Shown one piece after another: positions 1 to 6,219 of a stretch of 15,600 nt of DNA. Both the position numbers and the translations under genes were made by a program. Source of the stretch: UBA8437 sp003445035 (GTDB lineage Bacteria; Planctomycetota; Planctomycetia; Planctomycetales; Planctomycetaceae); assembly GCA_937901285.1 (NCBI GenBank), contig CALCHI010000345.1, positions 1 to 15,600 on the forward strand, given 5' to 3'. Below the pieces are notes generated by a model. That model was given only the letters and a program-made list of their open reading frames with translations. It was not told the origin of the DNA and searched no databases. The stretch's first letter is position 1, and every line of letters starts with the position of its first letter.

Positions 1-5
1 TCCTG

Positions 6-33
6 CGGGTGTTCCGGGTGTCGGGAACACCCG
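6..33. other. Perfect 10-bp inverted repeat upstream of the pyr operon
   Basis: Bases 6-15 (CGGGTGTTCC) and 24-33 (GGAACACCCG) are exact reverse complements around an 8-base spacer, so either strand can form a strong hairpin. No T-run follows, so it is not a textbook intrinsic terminator. It could end the gene upstream of the window, act as a protein-binding operator, or be part of a leader for pyrB. It may also lie inside the last codons of an upstream gene, because frames 2 and 3 stay open to stops at 89-91 and 72-74. Confidence 0.5.
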
Positions 34-119
34 TCCGGGGATTCGTGTTCGGGAGTCCAAAACGGGAGCTGTGACACGGCGGCGAGAGTGATACCAGGGA
101 GAGGATGGACGCCGAAGAG

Positions 120-147
120 TTGACGGTCGGGGCGCGGCTGCTAGGAT
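120..147 (+). promoter_or_regulatory. Sigma70-like promoter for pyrB
   Basis: A -35 element TTGACG (120-125, five of six consensus bases) is separated by 16 bases from a -10 element TAGGAT (142-147, four of six). Transcription would begin near 154, giving a leader of about 65 bases before the pyrB ATG at 219. No riboswitch, clear attenuator or PyrR-type site is evident in that leader. The rest of 34-218 shows no convincing gene. The assignment rests on consensus matching only. Confidence 0.45.
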
Positions 148-218
148 GCACGCCGAAGCCGCCGCCGGCATCGATTGTGGGTGCTCTGGGCGGTGCCAAT
201 CGTGATTGAAGCCACCCG

Positions 219-1199
219 ATGAGCACGATCCCCGACGACCAGTTGGACCGCCCCGGCGGTTCCGCTTGGACCAGTAAGCACCTGCTGGGTTTGGAGGATT
301 TGTCGTCCGGAGAAATCACGGCGATTCTCGATCAGGCAGCGGAGTTCAAGAGGTGTTCTCTCGAGAGCAACACGAAGCTGGACCTGCTGAGTGGAACAGT
401 TGTCGCGAACCTGTTCTTCGAACCCTCGACGCGAACACGGACCAGTTTTTCTCTTGCCGCCAAGCGGCTTAGTGCCGACACGATCGACTTCACAGCTTCG
501 GGAAGCAGCCTGTCGAAGGGGGAAACCTTCATCGACACGGCGAGGAATATTGAAGCGATGGGGGCGTCGTTGGTGGTAATGCGCCACAAGTCTCCCGGGG
601 CGCCACACCTGTTGGCCCGGCGTGTCGGGGCGGCAGTGCTCAACGCCGGCGATGGGACACATGAGCACCCCACACAAGCGTTGCTCGACCTGTTCACGAT
701 TCGTGAAAAACGAGGCTCTTTTGAGGGCCTGACGGTGACACTGGTCGGTGATATCTTGCACAGCCGCGTGGCACGGTCAAATATCTGGGGCCTGAAGAAA
801 CTCGGGGCACGCGTGATCGTCTGTGGTCCATCGACGTTGATCCCACCGAGAATCGAGGAGTTGGGGGTCGAGGTGTCTCATCGCCTGGACGATGTTCTCG
901 CGGAAACCGACTGCATCAACCTGTTGAGAATTCAATTCGAGCGACAGCGTGGGGCGTTTTTTCCGTCGATTCGCGAATACACTCATTTTTACGGAATGAA
1001 TGCACAGCGTTTGAAAGCAGCTCGTGACGACGTGATGATCCTGGCACCCGGGCCGATCAATCGCGGTGTCGAGTTGACACCCGAAGTGGCCGACGGGCCG
1101 CATTCGGTGATTCTCGACCAGGTGACCAACGGCTTGGCCGTCCGGATGGCGTGCCTGTATCTGCTACACGAACGGCTGAGAACGGGAGTGGGCCAATGA
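219..1199 (+). CDS. pyrB: Aspartate carbamoyltransferase, catalytic subunit
   Basis: This cytosolic enzyme condenses carbamoyl phosphate with L-aspartate to N-carbamoyl-aspartate, the committed step of pyrimidine synthesis. The 326-residue product has the usual catalytic-chain length. The carbamoyl-phosphate loop STRTRTSF lies at residues 70-77, the mobile-loop lysine at K100 (SLSKGE), HPTQ at 150-153, LVGDILHSRVARSN at about 175-188, LRIQFER at 236-242 and PGPINRGVEL near 277-286, so the catalytic set looks intact. The 219 ATG fits the family N-terminus, although its ribosome-binding site is weak. The stop overlaps the start of the next gene (ATGA at 1196-1199), implying translational coupling to the dihydroorotase-like protein. 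No regulatory pyrI chain is present, consistent with ATCases that assemble with a dihydroorotase or pseudo-dihydroorotase. The identification is firm. Confidence 0.97.
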   Translation: MSTIPDDQLDRPGGSAWTSKHLLGLEDLSSGEITAILDQAAEFKRCSLESNTKLDLLSGTVVANLFFEPSTRTRTSFSLAAKRLSADTIDFTASGSSLSKGETFIDTARNIEAMGASLVVMRHKSPGAPHLLARRVGAAVLNAGDGTHEHPTQALLDLFTIREKRGSFEGLTVTLVGDILHSRVARSNIWGLKKLGARVIVCGPSTLIPPRIEELGVEVSHRLDDVLAETDCINLLRIQFERQRGAFFPSIREYTHFYGMNAQRLKAARDDVMILAPGPINRGVELTPEVADGPHSVILDQVTNGLAVRMACLYLLHERLRTGVGQ

Positions 1200-2476
1200 C
1201 CACGACCGTGATTCGTGGTGGACGGGTGATCGACCCGGTTGAGGGCCGTGATGAGATCGCGGATCTCTGGATGGTCGATGGGGTTTTCGCGGAGCCGGTA
1301 CCGGGGCAGGTCGATCGGGAACTGGATGCCGAAGGGATGATCGTCTGTCCGGGCTTTGTCGAGACCCAGGCGAAACTCCAGGAGTCGGGTTGGGAAGAAG
1401 GTGAGACGATTGCCACGGCGACGGCCGCCGCGGTTGCCGGTGGAGTGACCAGCCTGGCATGCCTGCCCGAGACGGAGCCTGTGGTTGACAATCGGGCGGC
1501 CGTGGAATTCATCAGGCGGCAGGCGGAGCGAACCGGGTCGTGCCACGTATTTCCGCTGGGGGCGGTGACCAAGAATCGCGACGGAGAGGAGTTGGCTGAG
1601 ATCGGCCAGTTGGTGGAGGGAGGGGCGGTAGCCCTGACAGACGGGAAACGGCCGATCGCCAACGCTGAGATCATGAGGCGGGGCCTGGAATACTCCAGCA
1701 TGTTCGGTCGCCGGATTTTCGATCATCCGCAGGTTCCCGAATTGTCCGCCGGCGGAGTGATGCACGAGGGGCTGTATTCGACACTGCTGGGGCTACGGGG
1801 TATTCCAGCGGCAGCCGAGGAGATCCTCGTGGCACGCGATGTGGCCTTGGCCGAGATGACCGGCGGCAGCGTGCACCTGATGACCATCTCGACGGCTGCC
1901 AGTGTGGGCCTGGTTCGGCGTGCCCGCGAGCGAGGTGTCGACGTGACGGCTTCCGTGACACCGCACCACCTGGTGCTGACCGATGCGGAATTACAGACGT
2001 TCGATTCCAACTGCAAGGTCGATCCGCCGTTACGCAGCCGCGAACATATCGAGGCGATGATGGAGGGGTTGGCCGACGGAACAATTGAAGCGATTTGTTC
2101 CGATCACCGGCCGGTGCCCATCGAAGAGAAGGACCTGGAACTGGACGCTGCTCCGTTCGGGATCGTGGGGCTGGAAACGATGCTCCCTCTGTGCGTCAGG
2201 GCGCTGATTGATTCGGAACGTTTGGAGTGGCCACAGTTGATCGGATTGTTGACATCCGGGCCGGCCCACGTGTTGGGGATTGATCGAGGGAGTCTGGTCC
2301 AGGGGCAGGTCGCAGACGTCGTCGTCATCGATCCGGATGCCGAGTGGTCGATCGACCCGTCGCAGTTCCGGTCGCAATGCCGCAACAGCCCCTTTGGGGG
2401 GTGGCAGGTGCGGGGCCGTGTGGAAGTGGTGTTTGTCGCCGGAGACAAGGCGTACAGTCGAGAGGGCGAGGCTTGA
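1196..2476 (+). CDS. Dihydroorotase-like protein, predicted non-catalytic (pseudo-DHO)
   Basis: The 426-residue protein aligns by eye over its full length with class I dihydroorotases (amidohydrolase fold). Preserved blocks include IPAAAEEILVARDVALAE (203-220), VTPHHL (254-259), KVDPPLR (274-280) and AAPFGIVGLET (318-328). The N-terminal HxHxR motif, which supplies two metal-binding histidines and a substrate arginine, is replaced by Q58-A-K60-L-Q62. The substrate asparagine of the usual MPNT motif is Glu92. The metal His of the usual HVST segment is Thr230. D149, H177 and D303 remain. The protein is therefore unlikely to hydrolyse or close dihydroorotate. Inactive DHO homologues (PyrC' in Pseudomonas) are known to scaffold ATCase, and the 4-base overlap with pyrB supports that role here. 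I chose ATG 1196 because GGGAG (1184-1188) sits 7 bases upstream; an in-frame GTG exists at 1151. Standard pipelines would call it pyrC. Confidence 0.9.
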   Translation: MTTTVIRGGRVIDPVEGRDEIADLWMVDGVFAEPVPGQVDRELDAEGMIVCPGFVETQAKLQESGWEEGETIATATAAAVAGGVTSLACLPETEPVVDNRAAVEFIRRQAERTGSCHVFPLGAVTKNRDGEELAEIGQLVEGGAVALTDGKRPIANAEIMRRGLEYSSMFGRRIFDHPQVPELSAGGVMHEGLYSTLLGLRGIPAAAEEILVARDVALAEMTGGSVHLMTISTAASVGLVRRARERGVDVTASVTPHHLVLTDAELQTFDSNCKVDPPLRSREHIEAMMEGLADGTIEAICSDHRPVPIEEKDLELDAAPFGIVGLETMLPLCVRALIDSERLEWPQLIGLLTSGPAHVLGIDRGSLVQGQVADVVVIDPDAEWSIDPSQFRSQCRNSPFGGWQVRGRVEVVFVAGDKAYSREGEA

Positions 2477-2499
2477 GCGTTTGTACCGGGGGATGAGGG

Positions 2500-3162
2500 G
2501 TGTCGACGCAATTCCTGTTGATTGACGGATACAACGTGCTCTTTGCGGCCGGCCTGGCCCGGAAACAGTATGGTCCCGGTCAATTCGAGGCATGTCGACG
2601 TCGTTTGTTGCAGGGTTTGGCGGATCGGATCGGGGAAGCACAGCGGCTGAAGACAACGATTGTCTTTGACGCCCAGGACGCGCCCGACGGGGCACCCTCC
2701 GAAGAGGTGTTCGCCGAGATGCGAGTGGTGTTCTCGGTGGGGACTGATGCTGACAGCGTGATCGAGCAGATGTTGTTGAAGCATTCGTCGCCCCGACAGG
2801 TGCTGGTCGTTTCCAGCGATCATCGACTGCAGAGGGCGGCGGCCCGCCGCCAAGCACAGTGGGTCGACAGTGATCGGTTCTGGGAGCGATCCGACGGGGA
2901 AACCGAGCGGGAGGCTCGACGGCCGACGCGAGAGGAATCGCTCAAGGCAGGAGAAGTGCCTGTTGACCCTGCTGAAATTGCCAAGATGGTCAGGGAAATC
3001 AGGGATCGAGAGAAGTCCGACGGCGGCGAGGCCGGACATCGTGAAGCGTCTGCGCCCTCCGTCGGTGAAGATTCCGTGACGTCGAAGTACGAGCGGGAAT
3101 TGTTGGAACGTGCGGAGGAGGCGTTGCGGGAGTGGAACGAGGGGGAATCGGAGGGCGCTTGA
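2500..3162 (+). CDS. YacP-like NYN-domain protein, probable RNase
   Basis: The 220-residue protein carries an N-terminal NYN (PIN-like) domain of the YacP/DUF901 family at residues 1-130. Members related to B. subtilis Rae1 cleave RNA, in that case ribosome-associated mRNA. Visible acidic metal-site candidates are D9 and N12 in LLIDGYN, D57 in VFDAQDAP, D83/D85 in GTDADSVIE, and the SSDHRL segment at 105-110. Residues 130-220 form a highly charged Glu/Arg/Ser-rich tail, probably disordered or helical, that is not part of the core domain. The start is GTG 2500, preceded closely by GGGGGATGAGG. It lies 23 bases after the dihydroorotase-like gene on the same strand, so it is probably cotranscribed with it; no functional link to pyrimidine synthesis is evident. 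The fold is confident, the precise RNA target unknown. Confidence 0.85.
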   Translation: MSTQFLLIDGYNVLFAAGLARKQYGPGQFEACRRRLLQGLADRIGEAQRLKTTIVFDAQDAPDGAPSEEVFAEMRVVFSVGTDADSVIEQMLLKHSSPRQVLVVSSDHRLQRAAARRQAQWVDSDRFWERSDGETEREARRPTREESLKAGEVPVDPAEIAKMVREIRDREKSDGGEAGHREASAPSVGEDSVTSKYERELLERAEEALREWNEGESEGA

Positions 3163-3223
3163 CGGTTTTGAGCGAGAGGTTGACAATCGAACCGGACTGT
3201 GGGCTCTGAGCAAGGACACAAAG

Positions 3224-4090
3224 ATGGGAAGTGATGTGCGGGCAACCGTGCTCTGGGGGCTGTTGGTGACCACGATCGGTGGTTGCGGGTGGCCTCAGTA
3301 CGAATCGCGAATGCAGGCTTCCGCGGAGTACTTCGACTACCTGGGGAAGGCTCAGTCGGTATTGATGGACTCCGATGACGACAGCGTGACGTCCTACGGG
3401 GTCCAGATACGGGTTCCGTCCCGTTTTCGCGTGATTCCTTCCACCACCAGACGCAACCGCGATGGTGAAGAGGTCGCCATTCCGGCAGATCAAGACCGGG
3501 CGCGACAGCCTCGTTTTGCTCGCAACGGATTGCCCGGACTGCTGGGCAGTTGGTACTCCGTGGTTCGGAACGACAGTGGGAAGAAGAAACGGGGCATAAG
3601 TCGAATGTTTCTCTTCGGCAACTACCAGCGGTATCGGGACCGTGCTGACGGGGTCAATGTCGACCCCCAGACATTTGCTGATGACCTGGTCAACGAATTG
3701 GCCGATGCCGTGGGGGTGGCGCCGCCCGGGGAGGCCGAGTGGCAGTACGAAAAGGTTGAAAAGATCGGGGGCTATTACATCGCTTCGGGCGGATCAACTG
3801 GGGTCAAGGACAATCATTTCACGCTGGTCAAAATGGAGTCCCGTGGTACCGAATATCGCTTGTACCTGTACCCGGCACGACGGTCGACGGACAGGGACGA
3901 AGCGGAGGATGTGCCGGCTCCGGACGAGGAGTTGCAGTTCGCACTGCTGTTTGTGGTTCCACGGAAGGTGTCAGAACCGGCACGGCTGGAGAGCGGCATC
4001 AAGTACTGTCTGGAATGGTTTGAAGCCGTGACGGACGTCCCGTCGTTCGATGGGCAAGGAGATGGCGGGGGATCCGACGTTGGCTTCTGA
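3224..4090 (+). CDS. Putative lipoprotein of unknown function
   Basis: I do not recognise a named family. The 288-residue product begins with a short hydrophobic stretch (residues 8-19, VLWGLLVTTIGG) followed by Cys21 in an IGGC lipobox, consistent with a type II signal peptide and membrane anchoring. The mature part is soluble and mixed alpha/beta in character. It has a basic segment around residues 70-95 and an acidic stretch (EAEDVPAPDEE) near residues 226-236. The start is ATG 3224, with AAGGA (3212-3216) at suitable spacing; an upstream extension to 3110 would overlap the previous gene and spoil the signal peptide. It follows the NYN gene by 61 bases. The upstream bases hold a perfect -35-like TTGACA (3180-3185) but no matching -10, so a separate promoter is doubtful. 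Function is unassigned. Confidence 0.75.
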   Translation: MGSDVRATVLWGLLVTTIGGCGWPQYESRMQASAEYFDYLGKAQSVLMDSDDDSVTSYGVQIRVPSRFRVIPSTTRRNRDGEEVAIPADQDRARQPRFARNGLPGLLGSWYSVVRNDSGKKKRGISRMFLFGNYQRYRDRADGVNVDPQTFADDLVNELADAVGVAPPGEAEWQYEKVEKIGGYYIASGGSTGVKDNHFTLVKMESRGTEYRLYLYPARRSTDRDEAEDVPAPDEELQFALLFVVPRKVSEPARLESGIKYCLEWFEAVTDVPSFDGQGDGGGSDVGF

Positions 4091-4132
4091 GGGCCGGCGG
4101 ACTCGGAAGACCGGTTCGGGGGAAATCGTCTT

Positions 4133-5716
4133 TTGGACGACCAGATGAAGTCGGGACAACAAGTCTCACTGCTGCGGGTGCTGGGGCCGGGGATGGCCGT
4201 GGCAATTGTTGTTGGCAACGTGATCGGATCGGGGATCTTTGCCACTCCCGGAGGAATTGCCGCCGACGGGCGAGGGTTCCCGCTGATTATCTCGGCCTGG
4301 ATCTTCGGTGGGGTGTTGAGCTTGCTGGGCGGGCTATGTTTCGCCGAGTTGGGTGCGATGCTGCCTCGGGCTGGCGGGATGTATGTCTATCTGAAACATG
4401 CTTATGGGCGTCCGGTGGGATACCTGCAGGGCTGGACACAGTTCATCTTCGGGAACCCCGGTTCGTTGGGAGCGCTGTCCATTATCTTCGTGGCGCACCT
4501 GGGAGAAGTGCTGTATCCGGAGTCTGCGACGGGAATTTCCCGGGCAGCGACATTGGCCCTTTCGGTGTCGCTGATCGTCGGCCTGGCGATGGTCAACATT
4601 GCCGGTGTTCTGTGGGGCGGCTGGGTTCAGACTCTCACTACGATCTTCAAGGCCGGAGTTGTGTTGGCCGTGGCAGTGTTACCGTTTTGCGTAACGGCAG
4701 GCGACCAACAGGCGGCGTCAATGGCCACGTTGTGGTCGACGGCGTTGCCGATGAATGATGGCACGCCGGGAGTCGCATCACGGTTTGCGGTGGTGTTGCT
4801 TGCCGTGATGTGGGCCTACAACGGGTGGCACGGAATCACCCCGGTGGCCGAAGAGGTTCGAGAACCCGGAAGGAATATTCCGCGGGCATTGCTCATTGGA
4901 GTCGGGATTCTGACGACGCTCTACGTCTCGGCAAATATCGCTTATCACCTGGTCGTGCCGATGGAAGAGATGGTTCTCGATGAGAATCGCAAGAAAGTGG
5001 CCGTGTTGTTGTTCGATCGTCTGCTGGGTCCGGTCGGCGGCACATTGATGGCTGTCGGGGTCATGGTCAGCACTTTTGGGGCGATCAATAGCAACCTGTT
5101 GCTGGGACCGCGGGTCCCATTCGCCATGGGTCGCGATGACAGTTTGTTGCACTGGCTGGGAGCCGTCAGTCCGCGGTTTCGGACTCCCGCCAGGGCGATA
5201 GCCATACAGGCTCTGATGGGGGTCGTGTTGCTGGTGAGTTCGACCGTGTTGGCAGACACGCTGACGGCCGAGGGCGCTGCAACGTCCGTCTTCGATTTGA
5301 TGACCGGTTACATCGTCTTTTCGTCAAGTATCTTTTACATGCTGGCCGTCGGAGCCGTCGTGGTCCTCAGACGAAAACACCCGGAATGGGAGCGGCCATT
5401 CCGGGTGCATTGGCTGATCCCCACGGCCTATCTGGTGTTTTATACCTGGTTCCTCTCCCACGTGTTGATTGGCAGGCCGATGGAGGCGAGCATCGGAATT
5501 GCCATGAGCCTTTCGGGGATTCCGGTGTTGTTAGCCGGAATTGCCTGGACGAGATGGCGGGGCAAGAGTGTGCCCGGGGATATCGTCGAGGACGAAAGCT
5601 CGACTGCGGGGGATAGCTACCCACTGCCAACCGAAGAGAAGTACGGTACCGCACCGCCTGACGACGTGTCACCAGGGGCAGTCGGCGAAGATGATGGAGG
5701 ATCCGAGGATGGATAA
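4133..5716 (+). CDS. APC-superfamily amino acid permease
   Basis: This 527-residue integral membrane protein belongs to the amino acid-polyamine-organocation superfamily and most resembles LAT-type exchangers. TM1 carries the glycine-rich substrate motif GNVIGSGIFATPGG (residues 28-41). The typical loop AELGAMLPRAGGMYVYLKHAYG spans about 71-92, and a conserved AYNGWHGITPVAEEVREPGR block marks TM6 and the following loop. About twelve hydrophobic segments are visible, followed by an acidic hydrophilic C-terminal tail of roughly 50 residues after TM12. The substrate cannot be named; neutral amino acids are plausible. TTG 4133 is favoured because GGGGGA (4118-4123) is 9 bases upstream; ATG 4145 is an alternative that would remove four residues. 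Its stop overlaps the start of the next small gene by 8 bases, so the two are probably translated together. Confidence 0.92.
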   Translation: MDDQMKSGQQVSLLRVLGPGMAVAIVVGNVIGSGIFATPGGIAADGRGFPLIISAWIFGGVLSLLGGLCFAELGAMLPRAGGMYVYLKHAYGRPVGYLQGWTQFIFGNPGSLGALSIIFVAHLGEVLYPESATGISRAATLALSVSLIVGLAMVNIAGVLWGGWVQTLTTIFKAGVVLAVAVLPFCVTAGDQQAASMATLWSTALPMNDGTPGVASRFAVVLLAVMWAYNGWHGITPVAEEVREPGRNIPRALLIGVGILTTLYVSANIAYHLVVPMEEMVLDENRKKVAVLLFDRLLGPVGGTLMAVGVMVSTFGAINSNLLLGPRVPFAMGRDDSLLHWLGAVSPRFRTPARAIAIQALMGVVLLVSSTVLADTLTAEGAATSVFDLMTGYIVFSSSIFYMLAVGAVVVLRRKHPEWERPFRVHWLIPTAYLVFYTWFLSHVLIGRPMEASIGIAMSLSGIPVLLAGIAWTRWRGKSVPGDIVEDESSTAGDSYPLPTEEKYGTAPPDDVSPGAVGEDDGGSEDG

Positions 5717-5909
5717 ACCCTACATGACCCTGCAACCAACAGAGATGCCGCTGCTCGGAACGGCAGGTCGGATCCACGCGGCACGATTGGCCTCGGGCCA
5801 GGTCCCCGAGGGGGGCGAGGAAGTGTCGTTGCGAATGGCAGTGGCCGAATCAGTTCGGCTGGCTCGCTTGATCGACGAGGGCATCATGGCCGATCGGGAA
5901 CTCGACTGA
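5709..5909 (+). CDS. Small conserved-looking protein, 66 residues, unknown function
   Basis: I do not recognise this protein. It starts at ATG 5709 inside the last codons of the permease gene (8-base overlap), with GGAGG at 5696-5700 placed 8 bases upstream, so translation from here is well supported. An internal ATG at 5724 is a possible later start. The product is soluble, with no membrane segment or cysteine. Its C-terminal half (residues 41-66, SLRMAVAESVRLARLIDEGI and following) looks like an amphipathic helix. High-GC third positions match its neighbours. The overlap suggests coexpression with the permease, perhaps as a regulator or partner, but nothing in the sequence proves this. Confidence 0.65.
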   Translation: MDKPYMTLQPTEMPLLGTAGRIHAARLASGQVPEGGEEVSLRMAVAESVRLARLIDEGIMADRELD

Positions 5910-5917
5910 ATCCCGGA

Positions 5918-5938
5918 CATCGGTTTGCGCTGCCGATG
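5918..5938. terminator. Stem-loop between convergent genes, possible bidirectional terminator
   Basis: CATCGG (5918-5923) pairs with CCGATG (5933-5938) across a 9-base loop. It lies in the 33-base gap between the stop of the 66-residue protein gene and the stop of the converging selenoprotein gene. Neither side has a strong T-run, so termination is only inferred from position and the 6-bp stem. Confidence 0.35.
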
Positions 5939-5942
5939 ACGG

Positions 5943-6158
5943 TTACGAAAGCTGGCCGATAATTTCATCGTGTTCGGGGAATCGGTCCACTTCGTGTTTG
6001 CTGAAAATCATCTTTCCGTCGGCGACGACGTCAAAGATGCCGCCACTGCCTTCGATGAGAGTTGAGTCGACACCACAGTGATCCTTGATTGCGGCGGCCA
6101 GACCGGACGCCTTGGGCTCGTAGTTTCACTGCATGCAGTAGGTGATTGAAATCTCCAT
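5943..6158 (-). CDS. SelW/Rdx-family selenoprotein with in-frame UGA as selenocysteine
   Basis: Read through one UGA, this - strand gene encodes a complete 71-residue SelT/SelW/SelH (Rdx) family protein with a thioredoxin-like fold. The N-terminus MEISITYCMQ is followed by codon 11 = UGA (6126-6128) and then NYEPKASGLA, giving the family redox motif CxxU with Cys8 and Sec11. The rest shows family hallmarks: GSGGIFDVVADGKMIFSK (38-55) and RFPEHDEI (59-66), ending at TAA. AGAGGAG (6169-6175) lies 10 bases before ATG 6158. A bacterial-type SECIS hairpin follows the UGA. Cys-containing relatives carry CxxC at the same place, which fits UGA being a Sec codon rather than a random nonsense mutation. 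It lies 61 bases after the 1180-residue protein gene on the same strand and may be cotranscribed. A likely role is thiol/selenol redox chemistry in the cytosol. The main alternatives are a recent nonsense mutation or a sequencing error. The Sec machinery is not in the window. Confidence 0.85.
6093..6111 (-). promoter_or_regulatory. Candidate bacterial SECIS element
   Basis: On the - strand, beginning 15 bases after the UGA, GGCG (6111-6108) pairs with CGCC (6096-6093). After a U/C mismatch, CC (6106-6105) pairs with GG (6099-6098), closing a five-base GGUCU apical loop (6104-6100). The loop lies 21 bases after the UGA, within the distance required by SelB. The GGUCU loop and the unpaired U on the 5' side of the stem resemble the E. 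coli fdhF SECIS as I recall it. The element is translated as part of the selenoprotein gene. Confidence 0.75.
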
Positions 6159-6219
6159 CCGTGATCGGCTCCTCTGGAACGAAGTGCAAAACGTATCGAG
6201 TGCGGCGATTGGCCCGCGG

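Noticed and set aside
2..91. Possible C-terminal tail of a gene upstream of the window (frame 2 ending 89-91, or frame 3 ending 72-74)
   Set aside because: Both frames are too short to recognise. Frame 3 has the more typical GC-rich third positions, but the hairpin at 6-33 argues against either being certain.
141..761. 206-residue - strand open frame over pyrB
   Set aside because: It is antisense to a firmly identified pyrB and shows no family features.
989..1765. 258-residue - strand open frame across the pyrB/dihydroorotase-like junction
   Set aside because: It is antisense to two recognisable coupled genes and shows no conserved motifs.
3180..3185. Perfect TTGACA before the lipoprotein gene
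   Set aside because: No -10-like hexamer lies at 16-18 bases, so a promoter is not supported.
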